Of a stretch of DNA of 64,000 nt, positions 24,668 through 33,077 are shown piece after piece. Source of the stretch: Oscillospiraceae bacterium. GTDB taxonomy: Bacteria; Bacillota; Clostridia; UMGS1810. The notes below the pieces were generated by a model, which did not search any database, was not told the origin of the DNA, and was given only the letters and a program-made list of their open reading frames with translations. Both the position numbers and the translations under genes were made by a program. Each line of letters begins with the position of its first letter. Position 1 is the first letter of the stretch. Location of the stretch: contig JAJXRJ010000006.1 of the NCBI GenBank assembly GCA_021629085.1, positions 1 through 64,000 on the forward strand. Direction: 5' to 3'.

Positions 24668-25519
24668 TCAAATATTTAGAATTTTTCCAATTCGTTCCAA
24701 ATCATCGGGCGAATAATATTCAATTTCAATCTTTCCCTTTTTCTTTCCGCGCGAAATGGTCACTTTGGTGCCCAAAACAGAGGAGGCACGTTTTTCAAAA
24801 TCTGCAAATGCAAGCCTGACGTTTAAATCTTCTTCCGGCGCAGTACGGCGTGGTTTTTCATCTGCCTTTATCATGCGTTCCAAATCGCGCACCGTAAGCC
24901 CGCTTTCGATTGCCAATTTCCCAAACATCAGCTGTTTTCCCTTATCTTGGCAGGAGAGCAGCACTTTGGCGTGTCCCACACTCAACGACCCTTGCTCTAA
25001 TGCAGCAATCAACGCATCGGGCAGCGCCAACAAGCGCAGTGCGTTTGCTACAACAGGCCGGCTTTTGCTCACTTTTGCAGCAATTTCCTCTTGTGTGAGA
25101 TGGAATTCCTGCAAAAGCCGTTGATACCCGCGCGCTTCTTCTATGGGATTCAAATCTTGCCGCTGTAGATTTTCAATCAGTGCAATTTCATGTATTTTTT
25201 GTGCATCTAAATTGCGCACCATGGCCGGAATGGTCTTCATCCCTGCCATTTTTGCCGCACGCCAACGGCGTTCCCCGGCCACAATGCGGTAAAACCCGTT
25301 TTCCTGCCGCACCACTAAAATGGGGGACAAAACGCCGTGCTCTTTGATAGAATCTGCCAATTCTTCCAAGGATTGTTCATCAAAATTTTGCCGCGGCTGG
25401 TGTTTGTTGGGTTCTATTTCCATCAGTTTGAGCTCCACCACCGCATCTGTCTGCGAAAGATCGGTTTCCGCTTCTGAAATAAGCGAGCTCAGGCCCTTTC
25501 CCAGTCCTTTTTTTGCCAA
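24668..25519 (-). CDS. parB: Chromosome partitioning protein ParB (Spo0J)
   Basis: This CTP-dependent DNA clamp (283 aa) loads at parS and spreads to organise the origin region. It has the N-terminal ParA-contact peptide (KKGLGKGLSSLI), the CTPase domain with GERRWRA (82-88), the parS-reading helix-turn-helix (LTQEEIAAKVSKSRPVVANALRLL) and a C-terminal dimer domain. It follows parA by 3 nt. Confidence 0.96.
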   Translation of the reverse strand: MAKKGLGKGLSSLISEAETDLSQTDAVVELKLMEIEPNKHQPRQNFDEQSLEELADSIKEHGVLSPILVVRQENGFYRIVAGERRWRAAKMAGMKTIPAMVRNLDAQKIHEIALIENLQRQDLNPIEEARGYQRLLQEFHLTQEEIAAKVSKSRPVVANALRLLALPDALIAALEQGSLSVGHAKVLLSCQDKGKQLMFGKLAIESGLTVRDLERMIKADEKPRRTAPEEDLNVRLAFADFEKRASSVLGTKVTISRGKKKGKIEIEYYSPDDLERIGKILNI

Positions 25520-25522
25520 AAC

Positions 25523-26305
25523 CTATTCCTCCTTTCCCCAATTCCGATTCTTTTTCGCCACTTCTTTGGCAAGGCTTAAATATCCTTCCGCACCCCTGGA
25601 GTGGCGGTCGTAAATATTGATAGGCTGCCCATAGCTGGGCGCCTCGCTCAGCCGCACATTGCGCGGGATGACCGATGCATACACCTTATCGGGGTAAAAC
25701 CGCTTCACCTCGTCTGCCACCTGGATAGACAGATTGGTGCGCCCATCGAACATGGTGAGCAGCACGCCTTCAATATCCAGCGCCGCATTTAGCCCTTTTT
25801 TCACTTGCCGCACTGTACGGATAAGCTGGCTGAGCCCTTCAAGCGCATAATATTCGCACTGAATTGGGATTAAAATCGTATCTGCGCATACAAAGGCATT
25901 GAGCGTAAGCAATCCCAGCGACGGCGGGCAGTCAATGATGATATAGTCATAGTCCCCTTTGACGTTTGCAATTGCTTCTTTTAAAATCATTTCCCGTTTA
26001 TTTTGACTCACCAACTCAATTTCTGCGCCCGCGAGCTCAATATTGGACGGGCAAATCCATAAATTTTGAAATCCAGTGTCCCGCACAGCCTCCGCAACTG
26101 ACATCTGATTGATTAATACGTCGTAAACCGTTGCATCATCTTTCAAAAGTTCCACACCCACGCCGCTTGTCGCGTTGCCTTGCGGGTCAAAATCCACCAG
26201 CAATACGCGTTTTTTTAACGTGCCCAGCGCTGCGCTCAAGTTAATGGCCGTGGTTGTTTTGCCCACGCCGCCTTTTTGATTTGCCACCGCAATACATTTT
26301 CCCAT
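25523..26305 (-). CDS. parA: Chromosome partitioning ATPase ParA (Soj)
   Basis: This deviant-Walker ATPase (260 aa) binds DNA as an ATP dimer and, in Bacillus, also controls DnaA. From ATG 26305 the product begins MGKCIAVANQKGGVGKTT, with the P-loop KGGVGKTT at 11-18; YIIIDCPPSLGLLTLNA is the switch/Walker B region. The open frame extends upstream through a structured leader, but no ParA homology is present there. GAGGAAAAGAGG lies upstream. The parA-parB gap is 3 nt. Confidence 0.96.
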   Translation of the reverse strand: MGKCIAVANQKGGVGKTTTAINLSAALGTLKKRVLLVDFDPQGNATSGVGVELLKDDATVYDVLINQMSVAEAVRDTGFQNLWICPSNIELAGAEIELVSQNKREMILKEAIANVKGDYDYIIIDCPPSLGLLTLNAFVCADTILIPIQCEYYALEGLSQLIRTVRQVKKGLNAALDIEGVLLTMFDGRTNLSIQVADEVKRFYPDKVYASVIPRNVRLSEAPSYGQPINIYDRHSRGAEGYLSLAKEVAKKNRNWGKEE

Positions 26306-26398
26306 GCATCTGCCTCTTTTCCTCTGTTTTGCAGGCTTGTCCGTCCGGCTGATTGACACAAGTTTTCCACACCGGGCACCTGTGAGAAATCGCAGCAT

Positions 26399-26460
26399 AA
26401 TAAAAACAAGACCGGACAGCGCCCCAGCGATTCCACTCGCTGCACCTATGGTGGTCTTGT
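26399..26460 (-). other. Structured parA leader ending in a terminator-like T-run
   Basis: On the minus strand, ACAAGACC (26460-26453) pairs with GGTCTTGT (26413-26406) and is followed by TTTTATT. Inside are ACC/GGT and CAGCGA/TCGCTG stems, and a second CGCTG that could compete for CAGCG. The element begins almost exactly at the predicted transcript start and lies about 95 nt before parA. It could attenuate parAB or release an RNA of about 60 nt. Confidence 0.5.
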
Positions 26461-26465
26461 TCCTA

Positions 26466-26496
26466 TTATAACACAAAAATGTTCCATGTGGAACAT
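26466..26496 (-). promoter_or_regulatory. parA promoter with overlapping parS-like site
   Basis: A TATAAT -10 lies at 26471-26466. The region 17 nt upstream, where the -35 should be, is inside TGTTCCATGTGGAACA (26481-26496), one base from the perfect parS at 24518. ParB or a Noc-type relative could bind here and repress parAB. Confidence 0.65.
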
Positions 26497-26520
26497 TTTT
26501 TGTAAATTTTTATAAAAATT

Positions 26521-27006
26521 TTAAAACCCTTCACTTCGCCGATGGTTGCGCAGCTCCCGGCGGCGTTTCGCCGCTTCCCATTCCGCCTTTTCCTGGTCAT
26601 TGGAAAGAATAAGCGGCGGCACTTCTACAGGCTTTCCCGCACCGTCAATGGCGACCATCACCACATAGGCACGATTGACATTCCGGCGCATCCCGCTTAA
26701 ATTTTCCACATAGGTGTCCACCCGAACTTCCATAGAAGTCCTGCCAACATAGGTGATACGGCCTTCCAGCACCAATGCATCATTGCTGTATGCGCCCGAT
26801 TTAAATACCAAATTATCCACTGCCGCGGTTGTCACATTATAACCGCTATGCCGGCGTGCAGTAACGGCTGCCACCACATCAATCCATTCCATCAGTTTCC
26901 CGCCAAACAGCCGTCCAGCGCCGTTGATGTGCGGCGGCATTAAAATTTGAATTTGTTCTGTGCACGAATCTTCCACTGTTTTTCCCTGTTTTTCCGCCTG
27001 CTGCAT
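26521..27006 (-). CDS. Acyl-CoA thioesterase, hotdog fold (YciA/BFIT type)
   Basis: This hotdog-fold thioesterase (161 aa) hydrolyses acyl-CoA. It shows MPPHINGAGRLFGGKLMEWIDVVAAVTARRHSG (about 25-57), with the N and G/E elements of the active site, and VFKSGAYSNDALVLEGRITYVGRTSMEV. The C-terminus is basic. Of three in-frame Met codons, ATG 27006 is best spaced from ATGGAGG. It lies 16 nt after gyrA, a frequent Clostridial neighbour pattern rather than a functional link. Acyl length preference is unknown. Confidence 0.88.
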   Translation of the reverse strand: MQQAEKQGKTVEDSCTEQIQILMPPHINGAGRLFGGKLMEWIDVVAAVTARRHSGYNVTTAAVDNLVFKSGAYSNDALVLEGRITYVGRTSMEVRVDTYVENLSGMRRNVNRAYVVMVAIDGAGKPVEVPPLILSNDQEKAEWEAAKRRRELRNHRRSEGF

Positions 27007-27022
27007 ACGCATGCCTCCATTT

Positions 27023-29485
27023 TTATGCCTGCGGCGCCTCTTCTGCCGCTTGTTCCTCCGCTTCGTCCTCTTCTTCCCGCTCTGTGCGCGTAATGGACAC
27101 CACTTTGACGTCGTCATCCAGCCGCATGACGCGTACGCCCTGCGTAGCACGCCCAAAGGTGCTGATTTCCTGCACAGCCGTGCGGATAATGATGCCGTCT
27201 GAGGTAATCATCATCACATCGTCATCCTCTGTCACCACATCCATGCCCGCAATATCGCCGGTTTTATCCGTAATGCGGTAGCCAGTAACGCCTTTTCCGC
27301 CGCGGTTTTGTACTTTAAATTCCGAAAGCGATGTCTTTTTGCCATAACCGCTCTCTGTCACTGTGAGCAACGTGGCATCATCTTGACATAAACTTGCACC
27401 CACAACGACATCCCCGTCGTTTAAGTTGATGCCGCGCACGCCGCCTGCACCCCGGCCCATGGGCCGCACATCCGTTTCATTAAAGCGGATACACATGCCT
27501 TTTTTGGTGCCCAAAATCAGGTCGTTCTTGCCGTCTGTGAGCTCCACCTTGATAAGCTCGTCGCCCTCGCGCAGCCCAATGGCAATGAGCCCGCCCTTGC
27601 GCGCGGTGTCATAATCGGTGAGCGCCGTCTTTTTCACCACACCGTTTTTGGTCACCATAGTTAAATATTTCCCATCTTCGAAGTCTTTTAACGGAATGAG
27701 CGCAGTTATTTTTTCACCGTTTTCAATGGGCAGCAAGTTGACAATGGCCGTGCCTTTTGCCTGCCGGCCCGCCTCTGGGATCTGATAGGTTTTGAGCTTA
27801 TACATCCGGCCGAGATTGGTGAAGAATAAGATATAATTATGGGTGGACGTAACAAACAGGGTTTCCACAAAGTCTTCGTCCCGCGTGCTTAAGCCAGAAA
27901 TCCCCCGGCCGCCGCGGTGCTGCGTTTTATAAGTGGATGCGGGCAGACGCTTGATGTAGCCAAAATGCGTCATGGTCACCACGTTGTCCTCTTCTTCAAT
28001 CAAATCTTCAATGTCAATTTCGTCCATACTCATGGTGATTTCGGTACGGCGTTCATCCCCGTATTTTTCCTTAATCTCCAGCAGTTCCTCTTTGATGATG
28101 TGAAGCACCTTATGTTCATCCGCAAGGATTTCCTTGTATTCTTCAATCTGCTTTAACAGTTGTGCATATTCTGTCTCAATCTTTTCTTTTTCAAGCCCCT
28201 GCAATCTTGCCAGGCGCATGTCCAAAATGGCCTGTGCCTGGATTTCAGAAAACCCAAACCGCTCCATTAAACGGGGCTTTGCGTCGTTATATGCCGCGCG
28301 GATGATACGGATGATTTCGTCAATATTGTCCAGCGCAATTTTTAACCCCTCTAAAATATGCGCACGCGCTTCCGCCTTTTTTAAGTCAAACTGTGTACGC
28401 CGCACAATGACCTGCTCTTGGAACGCGATGTAATTGTCCAAAATTTCGCGCAAATTTAGCACCTTTGGCTGATTGTCCACCAGCGCCAGCAAAATCACGC
28501 CAAACGATTCCTGCATTTGGCTGAATTTGTAAAGCTGGTTGAGCACCACATTTGCGTTGGCATCGCGCTTTAATTCAATGACCACGCGCATACCGTCGCG
28601 GTCCGATTCGTCGCGCAAATCTGAAATGCCTTCCACCCGTTTTTCCTTGACCAAATCGGCAATGCGCTCTAAAAGCCGCGCCTTGTTGACCTGATAGGGA
28701 AGCTCGGTCACCACAATGCGCTCGCGGTCATTGCCCATGGTTTCAATTTCCGCCCGTGCGCGCACCACAATTTTGCCGCGCCCGGTGGTGTATGCCCGGT
28801 GAATGCCTGCTGTCCCCATAATGATACCATAAGTGGGGAAGTCCGGCCCTTTGATGTATGAAATGAGCTCGTCAATGGTAATTTCCGGGTTGTCAATTAC
28901 AGCAATTACGCCGTTTATCACCTCGGTGAGGTTGTGGGGCGGGATGTTTGTCGCCATGCCGACCGCAATGCCCGAAGATCCGTTGACCAAAAGGCTCGGG
29001 ATGCGGGAGGGGAGCACAACCGGTTCCTTTAACCGCTCGTCAAAGTTCGGCATAAAGTCGACCGTTTCTTTATCAATGTCGCGCAGCATGAGCATCGCAA
29101 TTTTTGACATGCGCGCCTCGGTATAACGGTAGGCGGCCGCTGTGTCCCCGTCCACCGAACCAAAGTTTCCATGCCCGTCAATTAATGGATAGCGCAGGGA
29201 AAAGTCCTGTGCCATGCGGACTAAGCTGTCATAGACTGCCGCGTCGCCGTGGGGATGATACCGGCCCAGCACGTCGCCAACCGTGGTGGCACACTTGCGG
29301 TAGGGCTTGTCTGGCGTAAAGCCATCCTCGTTCATAGTATACAAAATGCGCCGGTGCACAGGCTTTAATCCGTCCCGCACATCGGGCAGCGCACGGCCCA
29401 CAATGACGCTCATGGAATACGCAATGTAGGATTTTTTCATCTCCCGGCTGATTTCAACCGGTATAATCTTCTCGTTTTGTGCCAT
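27023..29485 (-). CDS. gyrA: DNA gyrase subunit A
   Basis: This subunit (820 aa) breaks and rejoins DNA in the A2B2 gyrase. The catalytic Tyr is in AAAYRYTEARM. The quinolone-pocket region reads HPHGDAAVYDS, so the residue matching E. coli Ser83 is Ala82, while the Asp (E. coli D87) is kept. The GyrA box QHRGGRG, which marks gyrase against topo IV, is present, and a second related QNRGGKG occurs in the C-terminal pinwheel. The tail is strongly acidic. Confidence 0.97.
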   Translation of the reverse strand: MAQNEKIIPVEISREMKKSYIAYSMSVIVGRALPDVRDGLKPVHRRILYTMNEDGFTPDKPYRKCATTVGDVLGRYHPHGDAAVYDSLVRMAQDFSLRYPLIDGHGNFGSVDGDTAAAYRYTEARMSKIAMLMLRDIDKETVDFMPNFDERLKEPVVLPSRIPSLLVNGSSGIAVGMATNIPPHNLTEVINGVIAVIDNPEITIDELISYIKGPDFPTYGIIMGTAGIHRAYTTGRGKIVVRARAEIETMGNDRERIVVTELPYQVNKARLLERIADLVKEKRVEGISDLRDESDRDGMRVVIELKRDANANVVLNQLYKFSQMQESFGVILLALVDNQPKVLNLREILDNYIAFQEQVIVRRTQFDLKKAEARAHILEGLKIALDNIDEIIRIIRAAYNDAKPRLMERFGFSEIQAQAILDMRLARLQGLEKEKIETEYAQLLKQIEEYKEILADEHKVLHIIKEELLEIKEKYGDERRTEITMSMDEIDIEDLIEEEDNVVTMTHFGYIKRLPASTYKTQHRGGRGISGLSTRDEDFVETLFVTSTHNYILFFTNLGRMYKLKTYQIPEAGRQAKGTAIVNLLPIENGEKITALIPLKDFEDGKYLTMVTKNGVVKKTALTDYDTARKGGLIAIGLREGDELIKVELTDGKNDLILGTKKGMCIRFNETDVRPMGRGAGGVRGINLNDGDVVVGASLCQDDATLLTVTESGYGKKTSLSEFKVQNRGGKGVTGYRITDKTGDIAGMDVVTEDDDVMMITSDGIIIRTAVQEISTFGRATQGVRVMRLDDDVKVVSITRTEREEEDEAEEQAAEEAPQA

Positions 29486-29519
29486 AATCTAAAGTTCCTT
29501 TCTGCCGAAAGCGCATATG

Positions 29520-31430
29520 TTAAATGTCCAAATTGCTCACATATTGCGCATTTTCTTCAATAAATTCCCGCCGCGGCTCGACATTGTCTCCCATTAAGAT
29601 GGTAAAAATTTCGTCCGCCTGCACAGCATCCTCCAGCTCTACTTTTAAAATGATACGCGTATCCGGGTTCATGGTGGTTTCCCAAAGCTGTTCAGGGTTC
29701 ATTTCTCCCAAACCTTTGTACCGCTGCACACTGGCGTCCTTCCCAATTTCCTCCAGTGCCGCGGGCAAATCCTCATCGGTGTAAACGTACTTTTCATTTT
29801 TGCCTTTATATACCTTAAACAGCGGCGGCTGTGCAATGTATACATGTCCCTGTTCAATGAGCGGGCGCATATAGCGGAAGAAAAATGTAAGAAGCAGTGT
29901 GCGGATGTGTGATCCATCCACATCGGCATCCGCCATAATGATGATGCGGTCGTAGCGGAGCTTTTCGGTGTCAAAATCCTCGCCAATGCCCGCCCCAAGC
30001 GCTGTGATGACCGGCAGCAGCTTTTCATTGCTGTAAACCTTGTCAATGCGCGATTTTTCCACGTTTAGCATCTTGCCCCAAAGCGGCAAAATAGCCTGGG
30101 TTTCCCGGTTGCGCCCCTGTTTGGCAGAGCCGCCCGCACTGTCTCCCTCTACAATGTAAATTTCGGTATTTTCACGGTTTTTGCTGGAGCAGTCTGCCAA
30201 TTTCCCCGGAAGCGTTGTGCCCTCCAATGCACTTTTGCGCCGGGTGAGCTCACGTGCTTTGCGCGCCGCTTCCCGCGCCCGCGCCGCGGTGAGCGCCTTT
30301 TCCAAAATTGCCTTTGCCACCTGCGGGTTTTCTTCCAAAAAGGCGGATAATGTGTCATTCACCGCTGACTCCACCGCGCTCCGCACTTCAGAATTGCCCA
30401 GCTTGGTTTTGGTTTGCCCCTCAAACTGCGCCTCTACCACCTTTACGCTGATGACGCATGTGATCCCCTCACGGATATCCTCGCCGCTTAAGTTTTTTTC
30501 GTTCTCTTTTAAAATATTATATTTTTTTGCGTAATCATTAAATACTTTCGTGAGCGCGGTTTTAAAGCCTGTCTCATGTGTGCCGCCCTCCGTGGTGTGG
30601 ATGTCATTTGCAAAACTGATGAGCGTTTCGCTGTAGCTGGTGGTATATTGCATGGCAATTTCCACGCTGGTATCCTCTTTTTGTGATTCCATATAGATGA
30701 CATCTGGATGGATTGCCTCTTTGTTTTTGTTAATCCACTCCACAAACGAACGGATACCGCCCTCATATTGCAGCTCTTTTACCTTTTCTGAGCCCGGCCG
30801 GTCATCGCGCAGTATAATTTTGATCCCTTTATTTAAAAAGGCCTGCTCTCTTAGCCGGGTGAGCAAAATGTCAAAGTCATATTCCAAATCTTCAAAAATC
30901 TCACCATCCGGCTTAAACGTCACCTTCGTGCCGGTGGCGGCAGTGTCCCCAATCACTTTTAACGGCGCAGTACTTTTGCCACGCTCATAGCGCTGAAAGT
31001 ACACATGCGCGCCGTCGGACACCTCCACTTCCAAATATTCAGAAAGCGCGTTTACCACCGAGGCGCCTACGCCGTGCAAGCCGCCCGAAACCTTGTATCC
31101 ACCGCCGCCGAATTTGCCGCCGGCGTGCAGCACGGTAAACACCACTTCTACCGCGGGGATGCCCATTTTTGGCTGGATCCCTACCGGAATGCCGCGGCCG
31201 TCATCCGATACGGTGATGGTGTTGCCGGGGTTGATGACCACTTCAATCTGTTTGCAAAACCCGGCCATCGCTTCATCAATACTGTTGTCCACAATTTCAT
31301 ACACCAAATGATGCAAGCCCCGGGAAGATGTGGAGCCAATGTACATGCCCGGCCGTTTTCGCACCGCTTCTAGGCCTTCTAACACCTGTATCTGATTCTC
31401 GTCATAGTTCGTGTTTACTGTGTTTTCCAT
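29520..31430 (-). CDS. gyrB: DNA gyrase subunit B
   Basis: This ATPase subunit (636 aa) has the GHKL fold (VDNSIDEAMAG, DDGRGIPVG, GLHGVGASVVNALS), the transducer domain, and the TOPRIM region with VEGDSAGGSAKQGR and DADVDGSHIRTLL. The C-terminus (PEQLWETTMNPDTR) is the standard short Gram-positive form. gyrA follows after 34 nt. Confidence 0.97.
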   Translation of the reverse strand: MENTVNTNYDENQIQVLEGLEAVRKRPGMYIGSTSSRGLHHLVYEIVDNSIDEAMAGFCKQIEVVINPGNTITVSDDGRGIPVGIQPKMGIPAVEVVFTVLHAGGKFGGGGYKVSGGLHGVGASVVNALSEYLEVEVSDGAHVYFQRYERGKSTAPLKVIGDTAATGTKVTFKPDGEIFEDLEYDFDILLTRLREQAFLNKGIKIILRDDRPGSEKVKELQYEGGIRSFVEWINKNKEAIHPDVIYMESQKEDTSVEIAMQYTTSYSETLISFANDIHTTEGGTHETGFKTALTKVFNDYAKKYNILKENEKNLSGEDIREGITCVISVKVVEAQFEGQTKTKLGNSEVRSAVESAVNDTLSAFLEENPQVAKAILEKALTAARAREAARKARELTRRKSALEGTTLPGKLADCSSKNRENTEIYIVEGDSAGGSAKQGRNRETQAILPLWGKMLNVEKSRIDKVYSNEKLLPVITALGAGIGEDFDTEKLRYDRIIIMADADVDGSHIRTLLLTFFFRYMRPLIEQGHVYIAQPPLFKVYKGKNEKYVYTDEDLPAALEEIGKDASVQRYKGLGEMNPEQLWETTMNPDTRIILKVELEDAVQADEIFTILMGDNVEPRREFIEENAQYVSNLDI

Positions 31431-31498
31431 ATTCGTTTTCGATCCTTTCCCTGCAATTCATAACTCTATTTAAAACGGCAAACCCTTGCCGGAAATGC

Positions 31499-31759
31499 CT
31501 AATATTCTTTCATTTGCGCACGTTTTAGAAGCGTTGATGCCGCAATGGGAGAGATATAGAGCACCGTTTTGCCGCCCGTTTCGCAAAGTACATACGACTT
31601 GGGCAGGTTTTCCATATCCACATTCACCACATTGTCCCGCATTTGCTCTGTTTTTAAAAATTCCTTTGTGATGTTGGACAAAGAGGTGCTCTCCATGTCC
31701 ATAATGGCCAAAATTTCTTCCTTTGCCACCACCAAATCGCCGCCAATGTGCAAAAACAT
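31499..31759 (-). CDS. remB: RemB-like protein (DUF370, YaaB)
   Basis: This small protein (86 aa) matches the extracellular-matrix regulator RemB/YaaB family found between recF and gyrB in Firmicutes. It begins MFLHIGGDLVVAKEEILAI. ATG 31759 shares its A with the recF stop (TAATG), with GGAGG 7 nt upstream; an earlier ATG at 31765 has no room for a ribosome site. In Bacillus, RemA/RemB affect biofilm genes; the role here is unknown. Confidence 0.88.
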   Translation of the reverse strand: MFLHIGGDLVVAKEEILAIMDMESTSLSNITKEFLKTEQMRDNVVNVDMENLPKSYVLCETGGKTVLYISPIAASTLLKRAQMKEY

Positions 31760-32841
31760 TACCATTCCTCCAAAAATGCCTGCGCGTTTTTTATGTGATA
31801 CAGCCGTTTGTCTGCGCCCATACTATTTTGTACGCGCTCTGTGCAGGTGATAAACACCTGCCGCCCTTTGATTTTTTCCAATAGATACGACCGCCGTGCA
31901 TCGTCCAGTTCGCTTGTGATGTCGTCCAGGAGCAGTACGGGATATTCCCCTGTCAGGCTTTTGATGACTTCGCTTTCCGCAATTTTTAACGCAATCACCA
32001 AGCTTCGCTGCTGCCCCTGCGAACCATAAAGCTTCCCGCTTTTTTGATTGATGGTCCACAAAAAATCGTCGCGGTGCGGGCCGATTAAACACATACGCAT
32101 TTCTAACTCGCGCCGTTTGTGCAGGTTGAGCGCCTCGTACACCGCATCTTTTTTATCCGCATCCTCTTTCACAGAGGGAAGATAGGTGAGCGCAAGCTGC
32201 TCTTTGCCGCCCGAAAGCTCTAGCATGGATTCGCGTGCAAATGGTTCTAATGCGTTTAGCATACGCCTTCTGTAAGACGCAATCACCGCTGCGTACTCTG
32301 AAAGCCTTTCATTCCAAATGTCAAATATCGCGTCGTCTTTTGTGCCGCTTTTTAAATAGGCATTTTTTTGCTTGAGCGCTTTAAAATAAGCCATTAAGCT
32401 TTTAAAATACACTGGGTAGAGCGAACTTAAAAATGCGTCTAAAAACTGCCGCCGCATGCCAGGCCCGCTCTTTACCAGGCTTAAGTGCTCTGGTGTGAAA
32501 ATGACGGCCTTTAGCACCCCTACAAGCTCGCTTAACCGCTCAAGGCCAATGCCGTTTAACAGCACGCGCTTGGTATCATCCAAAAAAATCTGCACCGTCT
32601 GGCCGCGCCCGCCTGCCAAAAACGACGCGCCAAGCTCCGCCCTTTTTTCGCCAAACAAAATGACTTCCCGATCTTTCGCACCGCGATAGGATTTCCCGTT
32701 GCAAAAAAAATACAGCGCTTCAATGATGTTGGTTTTGCCTTGACCGTTTGCGCCGTAAAACACGTTTGCGCCTGCGCCGAATGAAAGGGAAAGCTCGGCA
32801 TAGTTCCTAAAATTAGTAAGATGCATAGATTCGATTTTCAT
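31759..32841 (-). CDS. recF: DNA replication/repair protein RecF
   Basis: This SMC-like ATPase (360 aa) loads RecA at gaps with RecO and RecR. It shows Walker A GANGQGKT (30-37), the signature GSQGQQRSLVIALK, and Walker B PVLLLDDITSELD. It overlaps the S4 gene by 4 nt and remB by 1 nt, so translation of the cluster is coupled. Confidence 0.96.
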   Translation of the reverse strand: MKIESMHLTNFRNYAELSLSFGAGANVFYGANGQGKTNIIEALYFFCNGKSYRGAKDREVILFGEKRAELGASFLAGGRGQTVQIFLDDTKRVLLNGIGLERLSELVGVLKAVIFTPEHLSLVKSGPGMRRQFLDAFLSSLYPVYFKSLMAYFKALKQKNAYLKSGTKDDAIFDIWNERLSEYAAVIASYRRRMLNALEPFARESMLELSGGKEQLALTYLPSVKEDADKKDAVYEALNLHKRRELEMRMCLIGPHRDDFLWTINQKSGKLYGSQGQQRSLVIALKIAESEVIKSLTGEYPVLLLDDITSELDDARRSYLLEKIKGRQVFITCTERVQNSMGADKRLYHIKNAQAFLEEW

Positions 32842-33065
32842 GCGCTCAAAACCTTGATACGCACGGGCGCATCTTGGATGCCGTGCACCTCTACCAAATC
32901 GCCTGGGTACACCTTTTTCCCGCGCTTTACTTCCACTTCGCCGTTATATCGAACCAATCCCTGCAAAATGAGCTGCTTTGCATCAACGCCATTTTGGGAA
33001 ATACCGGAAAATTTCAACAGCTGGTCGAGCTTGATAAATGGGGTTTTAATTGCAATGGTCTCCAT
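32838..33065 (-). CDS. yaaA: S4-domain RNA-binding protein (YaaA)
   Basis: This 75-aa single S4 domain (about 12-60; IKLDQLLKFSGISQNGVDAKQLILQGLVRYNGEVE) is the RNA-binding protein usually found between dnaN and recF. It lies 12 nt after dnaN and overlaps recF by ATGA. The family is linked to ribosome assembly in Bacillus. Confidence 0.93.
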   Translation of the reverse strand: METIAIKTPFIKLDQLLKFSGISQNGVDAKQLILQGLVRYNGEVEVKRGKKVYPGDLVEVHGIQDAPVRIKVLSA

Positions 33066-33077
33066 AGTTTCACCCTT

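Noticed and set aside
26306..26476. N-terminal extension of ParA
   Set aside because: The in-frame reading crosses the -10 and a hairpin leader and adds no ParA homology; the hydrophobic stretch there is better explained by the RNA structure.
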